Assembly (NCBI GenBank): GCA_942492795.1
Contig: OW818639.1
Coordinates: 1,426,001 to 1,490,000, forward strand
Direction: 5' to 3'
DNA length: 64,000 nucleotides
Source: RGIG3178 sp942492795
GTDB lineage: Bacteria > Bacillota > Clostridia > Christensenellales > QAND01
The position numbers and the translations under genes are program-made. Positions 29,495-37,358 of this stretch are shown in pieces. The number at the start of each line of letters is the position of its first letter. Position 1 is the first letter of the stretch. The notes under the pieces were generated by a model. That model was not told where the DNA came from and searched no databases. It saw nothing but the letters and a program-made list of their open reading frames with translations.

Positions 29495-29947
29495 ATGGAT
29501 AAAGTGCAAAGAAAGAGCAACGTTGTTAAAATCGGTAGAGACTCATACTACATTACTTGCGCCGCATGTGGAAAAGAGACTATCTGTTTCGGAGATCAAA
29601 GCAACTCCAGAAGCGAGACAGATGATGTGTTGACGACAATGTTGACGAGAAGTCGGGAGAAACAATACAAATATCTGGGTATAGTCATTTCGAGATATAT
29701 TGATGTGACTCACAAGCTGGCAATCATTACTTTGTTGAAACACAACAGGATTCCAGAGCTGAATGATTATTTGGTTGCCAATTGTTCTTTTTCAGAGGGC
29801 ATGGATGCTTATTGCCCGGAATGCAGCTGCATTTATTGCCGTGAACATTATCATATACAGACTGTAATGGCAGATGACTACCCAGGATTTTACGATTGCA
29901 CAACGGGACTATGCCCTAACGGACATAAAAGAATAATTGATGATTGA
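29495..29947 (+). CDS. Hypothetical protein with zinc-binding cysteine pairs
   Basis: The ATG at 29495 has a TTTGGAGG site and gives 150 aa; an earlier in-frame ATG at 29426 has none. Cysteine pairs CAAC at the N-terminal side and CPEC...CIYC followed by CPNGH at the C-terminal side suggest zinc ribbons. The family is unknown. It lies between the ADP-ribosylglycohydrolase and the HD-protein operon. Confidence 0.55.
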   Translation: MDKVQRKSNVVKIGRDSYYITCAACGKETICFGDQSNSRSETDDVLTTMLTRSREKQYKYLGIVISRYIDVTHKLAIITLLKHNRIPELNDYLVANCSFSEGMDAYCPECSCIYCREHYHIQTVMADDYPGFYDCTTGLCPNGHKRIIDD

Positions 29948-30148
29948 CCTTTCTTTGAGGGCCAGTTCCCATATAACAGAATAGATCATTATTAGTTAAT
30001 GCATAGACATGTAATTGAGAAGTAAAAAATTATAAAAAGAACTATCATCTTCCGATCATTGAAACATCTGGCCTTGCTTCATTTTTAGTGCGTGCCGATT
30101 GATAATATATAAATGGATATAAGGGATTCTATTAAGGAGATGACTTTA

Positions 30149-30745
30149 TTGAGAATTGAACCAAAAGATATTGATTTTCTTTACAAAGAGCTGAAATACC
30201 GAATCGTCAGCCGAAGAGAAGAGTTTGATCAGCTCACTGATTTTCTTGAAAACAAAACTGAATGGCTGCAAGCACCGGCGAGTACGAAATATCATCTTGC
30301 AATTGAGAAGGGTTTGTTAATACATTCGATAGGAGTTGCATATCAACTTTTAAAAATTAAAGATGCACTTCTGCCTGGTGTGAGTGACGAAAGTTGCATT
30401 ATCTGTGGCTTGTTTCATGATATAGGTAAACTAGGAACCCCTGAACATCCTTTATATAAAAAAGCTTTTAACGGGTATTATTACAATCCAGATACAATAA
30501 CTATGGGTTTAGGGGTTAGAAGTTTGTTTCTTGTTTCACAATTTATACCATTGTTGGATGATGAAGCTCAGGCGATTTGTTATCATGATGGACAATATAT
30601 TCCAGAGAATGAAATTATCGCACATAAAGAGACTCCGTTAGCGTTGTTACTACATTATGCGGATTATTGGCAGGCACATATGTATGAAGATGAGCGACGG
30701 TACAATAAATACATCAAGGCGAAAATTGATTTAATTAGTTGCTAA
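30149..30745 (+). CDS. HD domain protein (predicted phosphohydrolase)
   Basis: A 198-aa protein starting at TTG 30149, nine bases after AAGGAG; an in-frame ATG at 30113 lacks a ribosome site. HD-superfamily metal ligands are visible: H59 (LLIHSIG), H90-D91 with K94 (GLFHDIGK), a later CYHDGQY, and LLLHYADYWQAH. HD proteins hydrolyse phosphoesters of nucleotides or nucleic acids. It is the first gene of a six-gene operon with 2-51 bp gaps that contains a PARIS-like pair and a nuclease-like protein, so a role in defence is likely, possibly as nucleotide phosphatase. Confidence 0.8.
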   Translation: MRIEPKDIDFLYKELKYRIVSRREEFDQLTDFLENKTEWLQAPASTKYHLAIEKGLLIHSIGVAYQLLKIKDALLPGVSDESCIICGLFHDIGKLGTPEHPLYKKAFNGYYYNPDTITMGLGVRSLFLVSQFIPLLDDEAQAICYHDGQYIPENEIIAHKETPLALLLHYADYWQAHMYEDERRYNKYIKAKIDLISC

Positions 30746-30796
30746 TAGCTCATTGAGAGATTATTATATTTTCAGAGAGTAAAGGAGTATAGTAAA

Positions 30797-32578
30797 ATGG
30801 CAAAGATTAAAATAAACAATCTTTTTGGACTATACAATAATGAAATTGATCTTGATAGACGTTGTAATATTCTGATTGGTGAAAATGGAGTTGGGAAGTC
30901 AACAATCCTTAAGATAATCAAATGTATAGCTGACTTAAACTTTATTGAGCTTGCGGAGTTTTATTTTGATTCGATCTCCATTATCTCTGACGCTGGTTCA
31001 GTTGATATAAAATACGCTGACTTATTTCCATCATATAAAGCTATTATTGAAGAATTGGGAAACCATTTACAACCTTGTGCAATTTCTGATCCTAAAAATC
31101 CTGAAGATGGAATAACGAATATTGATTATATGATAAGGGCGCTTTCAGTTTTAAAAAATGTTAACGGAGGGAAGTATCTCTGCCATTATCTTTCCGCGTG
31201 TTACTTTAATAAGCCAATAAGCAGAGCAATAAGTAGGTATATAAATAAGTATCTTACTGTTATATTTAGAAAAGATGATCACCCTACTTCGAGCGAGATA
31301 ATAAAAGAAACGCTAACGAGTTTGCAAACTCGAATTTCTTTAGGTTTTTTACTTGCAGAAAAGCATATTATTTACTTGTTTCGTGATTCTGACGTATATA
31401 GAAATATCGAGGAAATTAAGTATATTGTCCGTGGGGATTCAGGTGGACATGTCGAAGATGAAATGATTTCCTTTGAGGTCAACACTAAAGGACTTGATCT
31501 TAAAGAAATATATTATTTTGACTTGGTTAAACAGCATCATTTGTCATCTGAGTTAAATATGGACAGCATTGTATCCTCCCGGATTGTATCATGGATAAAG
31601 TCCTTTCCTGCTGATAGATTTGAAAAAAGGGATATACTTTTTGGAATTGAAAGCATATATCCATCAGAATATACTGATGGCGTTTCTGAAGCGATGCGAT
31701 CTTTATTACGGCAGAATACTGATGATTACTCGATTAATCCAAGCCTGAAAGTGATAAAAGAACAGTTTATTGAAAGACTCTCTTTCAGTCAGATTGTAGA
31801 TATTAATAAATTAGTCAGTTTTAATTATTATGATTGGGAATTTATACGAAATATAAACCAAATAGCATTTTCCTACTATAAAGATCTAATTGGCAAGGAT
31901 ACGGAAATTCCTCAGGAATATAATGAGATTTGGTCAAATGGGGAGAAGTGTAATGATTACATCGACAGCTTCTATCTAAATGAGGATATATATCAAAACA
32001 TAATACATTTTATTCGACCCGTAATACTTAAAGATAGTGAATTCGATATCGACTTTATTTATAAAAGAGATCAAATACAAGAAGATAATCCCTGCGAATT
32101 TACAATATTTGATATTGCATATAGAAAGTTTTACGATCATGAATTTCATAGATTCAAAGAGAATAAGTCCGAGAAGATTAAAACTTTAGAAATGTTACTA
32201 AAGAAGTATATCTCGAACAAAGATATCCTTTTGACTCCATCCGGAATGATTGTTCAAAAGATAAGTACTGTTGAGAGAAAAAAGGGTAACTTTGCAGTCA
32301 TCGAAAATGAGCAATTTGATATTCCTCTAGATAACCTATCTTCAGGCGAAAAGAAAATTATACTTCTCTTTTTAGTATGTTTATTCTTTGATGAAGCCAC
32401 ACTCTTGATTGATGAACCCGAATTATCTTTATCAATAATCTGGCAAGAGCAACTATTGCCAGATCTCTTAAAGTATACAACTATCAAACAATTAATTGTT
32501 GCTACACATTCTCCTTTTATTGCGAGTGATGAAGATTTGAAGGATTACATTGTCCCACTTCCAACAGAGGATGAGTAA
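30797..32578 (+). CDS. ABC/SMC-type AAA ATPase, PARIS AriA-like
   Basis: The 593-aa ATPase has Walker A GENGVGKST at 28-36, a long helical insertion, the signature LSSGE, Walker B LLIDEPELSL and the H-loop ATHSPFI near the C-terminus. This is the OLD/AAA_15 type of overcoming-lysogeny-like ATPases. Only two bases separate it from a DUF4435 protein, the pair that defines PARIS (AriA ATPase and AriB TOPRIM-like nuclease), which is triggered by phage anti-restriction proteins such as Ocr. At 593 aa it is longer than the AriA proteins I know, so it may be a distant variant. It follows the HD gene by 51 bp. Confidence 0.75.
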   Translation: MAKIKINNLFGLYNNEIDLDRRCNILIGENGVGKSTILKIIKCIADLNFIELAEFYFDSISIISDAGSVDIKYADLFPSYKAIIEELGNHLQPCAISDPKNPEDGITNIDYMIRALSVLKNVNGGKYLCHYLSACYFNKPISRAISRYINKYLTVIFRKDDHPTSSEIIKETLTSLQTRISLGFLLAEKHIIYLFRDSDVYRNIEEIKYIVRGDSGGHVEDEMISFEVNTKGLDLKEIYYFDLVKQHHLSSELNMDSIVSSRIVSWIKSFPADRFEKRDILFGIESIYPSEYTDGVSEAMRSLLRQNTDDYSINPSLKVIKEQFIERLSFSQIVDINKLVSFNYYDWEFIRNINQIAFSYYKDLIGKDTEIPQEYNEIWSNGEKCNDYIDSFYLNEDIYQNIIHFIRPVILKDSEFDIDFIYKRDQIQEDNPCEFTIFDIAYRKFYDHEFHRFKENKSEKIKTLEMLLKKYISNKDILLTPSGMIVQKISTVERKKGNFAVIENEQFDIPLDNLSSGEKKIILLFLVCLFFDEATLLIDEPELSLSIIWQEQLLPDLLKYTTIKQLIVATHSPFIASDEDLKDYIVPLPTEDE

Positions 32579-32580
32579 AG

Positions 32581-33537
32581 TTGACTATTGGAAATGATCG
32601 ATTTCTTAAATGTAAAAACGGTCAAACCTTACCGAACTCAGTTTTTACATATAAGATTAACTCGTTGAGGAATAATCCTAGCATCGAATATTTTTGTATT
32701 GTTGAAGGCAAGTCGGATGAAACATTCTATAACAATACGACTATATCATATTTAAATTCAGATAAGACGAGATATATTTTTAGCGAATATTCAGAAAACA
32801 GTAACGATTTAGCAGGTAAAAGTGCAGTGGTTCAAGCATTCAAAGACTATAAAAGAAAATTCCCGTACTTAATGAATCGTTGTATTTTCATCGTGGATCA
32901 CGATTGGGATGGTCTTGATTATAAGAAGTACAAGTTGTCAAAACAAGATTTTGAGGGGATAACTGTAACGCCATGTTATTCGTATGAAAACTATTTTTTA
33001 TATGAAAATAATATTGAGTGCATATTTGATTATTTGTTTGGTGAGCAAAATTGCAAAGTCAATTTTAAAAATGATTTAATGCTATTCTCACAAGAACTTT
33101 CCGAATACTATGCTTTAAAAAATACATATTCAAGATGTTACTCAGAAGATGCTTTAAGGCGTTTCCTAATTAAAAGAAATGAGTTCTGTAATGAGGAAAG
33201 TATCATTATCTTGAATTTTAAAGAAAATACCCTTATTGACAAATCAATTTTAAATCAAGAGATAAAAACAATAAGAAGCATGATAGCATGGAACAATATA
33301 ACAATTTATTACTATAATACATATTTGAATGCCATTCGAAATGATATTATGTGCTTAAAAGGAAAGATTTTGTTTAGATTTTTAAAGCAGTATTTACTAC
33401 AAAAGTCAAGAAAGGATATTGGTCCTCGAAATATATCGCTATATTCAAAGCTTGTATCAAAGCTCAATATAGATCTTGATGTTAGATTTGGAAATGGAAA
33501 AAGGAAACCTGATGTGGAAATTAAGAATGATTTATGA
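32581..33537 (+). CDS. DUF4435 (TOPRIM-like) protein, PARIS AriB-like effector
   Basis: The 318-aa protein starts at TTG two bases after the ATPase stop. DUF4435/TOPRIM-like motifs are in order: CIVEGKSDETFY (acidic Glu), GKSAVVQAFKDYKR, CIFIVDHDWDG (DxD metal site) and the following CYSYENYFL. In PARIS, AriB is the effector held by AriA and released on infection; it cleaves tRNA in the studied example. Coupling to the ATPase supports the same arrangement here. The acidic residues expected for metal binding are present. Confidence 0.75.
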   Translation: MTIGNDRFLKCKNGQTLPNSVFTYKINSLRNNPSIEYFCIVEGKSDETFYNNTTISYLNSDKTRYIFSEYSENSNDLAGKSAVVQAFKDYKRKFPYLMNRCIFIVDHDWDGLDYKKYKLSKQDFEGITVTPCYSYENYFLYENNIECIFDYLFGEQNCKVNFKNDLMLFSQELSEYYALKNTYSRCYSEDALRRFLIKRNEFCNEESIIILNFKENTLIDKSILNQEIKTIRSMIAWNNITIYYYNTYLNAIRNDIMCLKGKILFRFLKQYLLQKSRKDIGPRNISLYSKLVSKLNIDLDVRFGNGKRKPDVEIKNDL

Positions 33538-33552
33538 GTGAGGAGAAATGCT

Positions 33553-34650
33553 ATGTATTACAAGTCGATCGATTCTCTTTTGCAACTTACGCATTATGAC
33601 TTTAAAAATGAAGAAGAACTTCAGAGAATTCTGTTTAGCCATCCTGAGATTATTACAAACATATCCGAACTTGGTATTGGTAGTGTAGAAATTGCGTATA
33701 AGTTTAGAGAGTACCCCACATCCAGGGGCCCCGTTGATGTTCTTTATATTTCCAGCAATGCGGATATTATCTTGATAGAAACAAAGTTGATTAGAAATCC
33801 GGAATCCATTAGAACAGTTATCGCTCAGGTCATCGACTATATCAAAGCGATCTCACAAAATGGCCTTGATAATATAACAAGCCAAAAAGTCAGATCATAT
33901 ACAGACTTTGTGCCGAATGATAGATTTTGGGGTTTGCTTAGTAGAAATATTCAGACCGGGAACATTAATGCAGTTATCATCGGAGATGATATTCATCCAA
34001 ACTTACTAGGCTTAGTGGAATCAATCCAATCTGCAGCACATCTTGCATTTCATATCAATCTGATAAAGGTTGAGGCATATGAGTTGCAGGATAATTTAGT
34101 GATAAATGCGTTTAATGTTGAAAACACCAGAGAAGTCGAGAGAAGCGTAATACGTATTTCGTTTGGAAACAACGATATAAAACCTATCATTGAATCAGAA
34201 ACCCCTTCAATAGATGGTCAAGGATCGAGACCGATACTATCCTGGGATCAGTATTTAAGCAATGTCGATTCAAAATATCAAAGTACTGTAAATGAGTTTC
34301 GACAAGAGTGGTTAAAGAATTTTGGGAATCGGAACAGTATAAATATGGGAACTGCAGGCTTCTCATGTGGACTTCTTATTGGCTCTAAAAGGCAAGTCAT
34401 TACATTTGTTTTAAACTGGTATATTGATCTTATAACGGAGAACTCAAGAGATCAGAAGGGTTTTCCGGATCTTATCTATGAAAAATATAAAACGGAATTA
34501 AAAAAGACGCCGGAAATCTTTGATGGATATTTGATGAGTGGGAAAACCCATATTCCTTTTAATCAAGTATCCATTGAATCACTCAAAAATGTTTTTAATG
34601 CAACGCTTCTGTTTGCACGTGATTTGAAAAATCAATATGAAGAAGAGTGA
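33553..34650 (+). CDS. PD-(D/E)xK nuclease-like protein
   Basis: The ATG at 33553 follows AGGAGA with six bases spacing, giving 365 aa. A nuclease core is visible at about residues 20-100: GPVD with D62, then ILIETK with E76 and K78, and an AQVIDY helix with Q92, the pattern of RecB/NucS-like PD-(D/E)xK enzymes. The C-terminal half (about 220-365) is helical and unassigned. It lies 15 bp behind the DUF4435 gene. It could be a second effector of the operon or an independent restriction-like protein. Confidence 0.65.
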   Translation: MYYKSIDSLLQLTHYDFKNEEELQRILFSHPEIITNISELGIGSVEIAYKFREYPTSRGPVDVLYISSNADIILIETKLIRNPESIRTVIAQVIDYIKAISQNGLDNITSQKVRSYTDFVPNDRFWGLLSRNIQTGNINAVIIGDDIHPNLLGLVESIQSAAHLAFHINLIKVEAYELQDNLVINAFNVENTREVERSVIRISFGNNDIKPIIESETPSIDGQGSRPILSWDQYLSNVDSKYQSTVNEFRQEWLKNFGNRNSINMGTAGFSCGLLIGSKRQVITFVLNWYIDLITENSRDQKGFPDLIYEKYKTELKKTPEIFDGYLMSGKTHIPFNQVSIESLKNVFNATLLFARDLKNQYEEE

Positions 34651-34680
34651 AATAAGTAATAGCAAAGAAGAGGATTATCT

Positions 34681-35760
34681 ATGAATAAAGATATATTAGA
34701 CCAGGTGCTTCAAAACTATATAAACAAATTTGAAGAAATGAACAACATAGTAAACAACGAAACTTATAAGTGGGTTGCGATAAAACATTTCCAGGACCAC
34801 TGGAATATGGAAGCGAACGATTTTGGTTCCATGTTCAAGTTTGCAATAAGCAGAACTGAAAATCTGATTGACGGTTCTCGAAAACAACCAATAGCTGGTA
34901 TTCAAAGATTATGCGTGCTGGAACCAGAAACCATTAGGAAAATATTTAACATACTATTTTCTGATGATGACGGCGACTTGAATGTTAGGCAAGACCGTAT
35001 TATGGAGTTTGTATCTTCGACTAATAGCTTACTGGAAAAGTATGAACCCAGGAAATGGACGTTAACACAGGAATTGCGATCTGCCATTTCGTACCTGAAT
35101 CTAGGTAATCCGGATATGAATTATTTGTACAAGCCTAACGAAGCGAAGTTGTTTGCGCAATATATACAATATGGTGATGACTTCGGGAGTGGTCGAACAT
35201 TTAAACTGGAAAAATATTATGATATGTGCGATGAACTGATTGAATACATTAGTAGTTTTCCTAAGTTGTTAGAAGTTCATCAAGGACGTTTAAATGATTT
35301 CACTTATCTTGATAAAAGCAACCATATTCTAGCATATGATATTATCTATTGTGCTTCAACGTATAGTCTCTACAATAACATTATTAGGCCGAAGACTGAT
35401 AAGAAGAAAGAAGCACCCAAAAAAACGAGAGAAGAGAATCATAGGCAGACTTTATCTATAGAATCAGAACTTGAAATAATATCACAGCAAATAGCAGAGA
35501 TAGAAAATACTCCTTTGTTAGGTATAACAGTCAGCAATAAAAGCTATGGTCAAGGTGAGATTATTCAACATTCCGGTACAAATATCTTAGTCCGTTTCAC
35601 AGAGGGGGAAAGGCGGTTTTCTTTGCCGCTTGCATTTACAAGCGGGCATCTACTCTTGAACGATACAAGAGTGCTTCAACAATTTTATTGTCTGGATGAA
35701 TTGATAAAAAGAGAAAGCAGACTAAAAGCTGAATTGAACGCTGCTAAAATAGATAGATAA
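34681..35760 (+). CDS. Hypothetical protein with C-terminal small beta-barrel
   Basis: A 359-aa protein of unknown family. Residues 1-230 are helical, with a charged linker at about 240-265 (KTDKKKEAPKKTREE). A barrel-like module at about 285-335 (VSNKSYGQGEIIQHSGTNIL, then VRFTEGERRFSLP) resembles KOW/CarD-like nucleic-acid-binding barrels. It lies 30 bp behind the nuclease-like gene and 31 bp before the EcsC-like gene. The barrel recalls the C-terminus of the 6950-7642 protein. Nucleic-acid or protein binding is inference. Confidence 0.6.
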   Translation: MNKDILDQVLQNYINKFEEMNNIVNNETYKWVAIKHFQDHWNMEANDFGSMFKFAISRTENLIDGSRKQPIAGIQRLCVLEPETIRKIFNILFSDDDGDLNVRQDRIMEFVSSTNSLLEKYEPRKWTLTQELRSAISYLNLGNPDMNYLYKPNEAKLFAQYIQYGDDFGSGRTFKLEKYYDMCDELIEYISSFPKLLEVHQGRLNDFTYLDKSNHILAYDIIYCASTYSLYNNIIRPKTDKKKEAPKKTREENHRQTLSIESELEIISQQIAEIENTPLLGITVSNKSYGQGEIIQHSGTNILVRFTEGERRFSLPLAFTSGHLLLNDTRVLQQFYCLDELIKRESRLKAELNAAKIDR

Positions 35761-35791
35761 CAATACTTAAACATTGTAAGGAGCGAACTTT

Positions 35792-36808
35792 ATGAACCAG
35801 CAACTATCATTTACCTCTGTCGTCGAGAGTGCGGCAAAACTCCCGCTTGTCCACATCGACCGAGAAGAATTCTTGACCAAGAACCTCAGCAAGCTGTGTA
35901 CCCAAACGCAGTTGCAAAAGGCTATTATTGAGGGAACGCTTCATGCCGACATTCCGATTGCAACATTGGACAGTCTGGCCAACGCCGTAATTAATGCAGA
36001 AACCTTCAAGGTAACCGCCATATCAACAGTGGCAGGCATACCGGGCGGGTTTGCTATGGCTGCTACTATCCCGGCTGATTTGGCGCAGTTCTACGGATTT
36101 GTGATCCGTACTGCGCAAGAACTGGCATACATATACGGTTGGGACGAGATGTTTACCGAATCGTCTGAGCTTGACGCGGCCACGGAGTCTCAACTCATTT
36201 TGTTTATCGGTGTGATGTCCGGTGTAGGAGCCGCCAACAAGGTCGTGACCAAGTTGTTCGGTGAAACTGCAATGAGGGCAGTTGCAAAAAAAGTTGCAGC
36301 CAAAGCGCTTACTAAAACGTGGTATTTTCCAATTGTCAAGAAAATCGCGGCAATGTTGGGGCAAAAAATGGTAAAGGCTACATTTGCCAAGGGAGTATCA
36401 AAAGCTGTGCCTATACTTGGCGGCGCTATCTCTGGCGGTATCACACTGGCAACGTTTAAGCCGATGGCATACAGACTTAAGAAGCATCTCTCAGCAATGG
36501 CTCATATGTCGCCGGAAGAGTTTGCCGAATACGAAGCCGCTATTGTCGTTGATGCGGAAGACTCAGACATAGATGGCGAGATTGTTGACGTAGTGATTGA
36601 GGAGGTTGCGACAAACTATTGGGTATGTACTTGTGGCGCGGAGAACAAAGGTAAATTCTGCCCTGAGTGTGGCAAAACAAAGCCCGCCGGGATACCGCAA
36701 TACAAATGTGACAAGTGCGGTTGGGAACCGGATGATAAGACTCACCCGCCAAAGTTCTGTCAGGAATGTGGCGACCCATTTGATGACGGCGACATAGTAT
36801 TGGTATAA
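35792..36808 (+). CDS. EcsC-like protein with two C-terminal zinc ribbons
   Basis: The 338-aa product has an EcsC-like hydrophobic region at about 75-235 (GIPGGFAMAATIPADLAQFYG, then glycine/alanine-rich helices that could insert in a membrane). Two zinc ribbons follow: CTCGAENKGKFCPECG and CDKCGWEPDDKTHPPKFCQECG. An AAGGAGCG site precedes the ATG. It is the last gene of the HD-AAA-DUF4435-nuclease operon. A membrane-associating protein at the end of a defence operon could be a membrane effector, but EcsC proteins also exist in other contexts. Confidence 0.6.
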   Translation: MNQQLSFTSVVESAAKLPLVHIDREEFLTKNLSKLCTQTQLQKAIIEGTLHADIPIATLDSLANAVINAETFKVTAISTVAGIPGGFAMAATIPADLAQFYGFVIRTAQELAYIYGWDEMFTESSELDAATESQLILFIGVMSGVGAANKVVTKLFGETAMRAVAKKVAAKALTKTWYFPIVKKIAAMLGQKMVKATFAKGVSKAVPILGGAISGGITLATFKPMAYRLKKHLSAMAHMSPEEFAEYEAAIVVDAEDSDIDGEIVDVVIEEVATNYWVCTCGAENKGKFCPECGKTKPAGIPQYKCDKCGWEPDDKTHPPKFCQECGDPFDDGDIVLV

Positions 36809-37240
36809 CAAGGAATTGATGATTACTTGGATTATTGAATTAAAGCAGACATAATTAACAAGCAACTTCCTGTTGATAATGATAAAATTGAGTTGTTTTT
36901 ATTTCTTTTTGGAAGGATGCTTAGAATATAAAATATCTATAAAATGATAACAAGAAGTGGTGGATAATTGTAAAACAGAGAATATTGTATTGTTACGATA
37001 GAAATTCAAATTGATATTTTGGTTTTACTATTCCAAGAAAAGGGGCTGTACTACTGAATATATATGACTTCATCCGAAAGGCAAACCAGTTGAGCTCGAA
37101 GATCAAGAAACGACGATTCCATTTGGGACAAGTAAGGTCATCTGTTTTAAGAAAAGAGCGAAGTGAGGTAAAAACAAAGGCATTCTGCTTATTGTCATTA
37201 TCCTAGTAAATTACTATATGGTCTATATAGGAGGATTAAC
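36809..37240. other. 430-bp gap after the defence operon
   Basis: Mostly AT-rich. From about 37060 to 37200 one frame without a convincing start is open and very basic (DFIRKANQLSSKIKKRRF and onward), which could be a gene fragment. The gap ends with the AGGAGG site of the 21-codon frame at 37241. Confidence 0.4.
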
Positions 37241-37306
37241 ATGAGCCAAATCGAACTGGATGAGATCTTCAAAGCAAACCGACGAACCCCACCCGTTGCC
37301 GGGTAG
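37241..37306 (+). CDS. Possible 21-aa peptide with strong ribosome site
   Basis: AGGAGG at 37229-37234 is followed, six bases later, by an ATG opening a 21-codon frame (MSQIELDEIF...PPVAG). The stop lies inside the right arm of a large hairpin (37271-37321). This could be a leader peptide, or the decapitated start of a gene cut by an insertion or deletion. There is no further gene on this strand until 40972. Confidence 0.3.
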   Translation: MSQIELDEIFKANRRTPPVAG

Positions 37307-37321
37307 GGTTCGATCTGCTTT
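37271..37321. terminator. Large imperfect hairpin between convergent genes
   Basis: AAAGCA...CGAACCCCACCCG-TTGC-CGGGTAGGGTTCG...TGCTTT folds into a long, GC-rich stem. It lies between the plus-strand defence operon and the 3' end of the minus-strand PTS gene. There is no long T-run on either strand, so it may be a transcript-stabilising or factor-assisted terminator. Confidence 0.5.
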
Positions 37322-37358
37322 GCGTTGCCGCAAACATCAGTATTTGGATGAAGAAGTT

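Noticed and set aside
30797..33537. Gabija or classical OLD system
   Set aside because: The ATPase lacks a fused TOPRIM domain and the partner is a DUF4435 protein, not a UvrD-like helicase.
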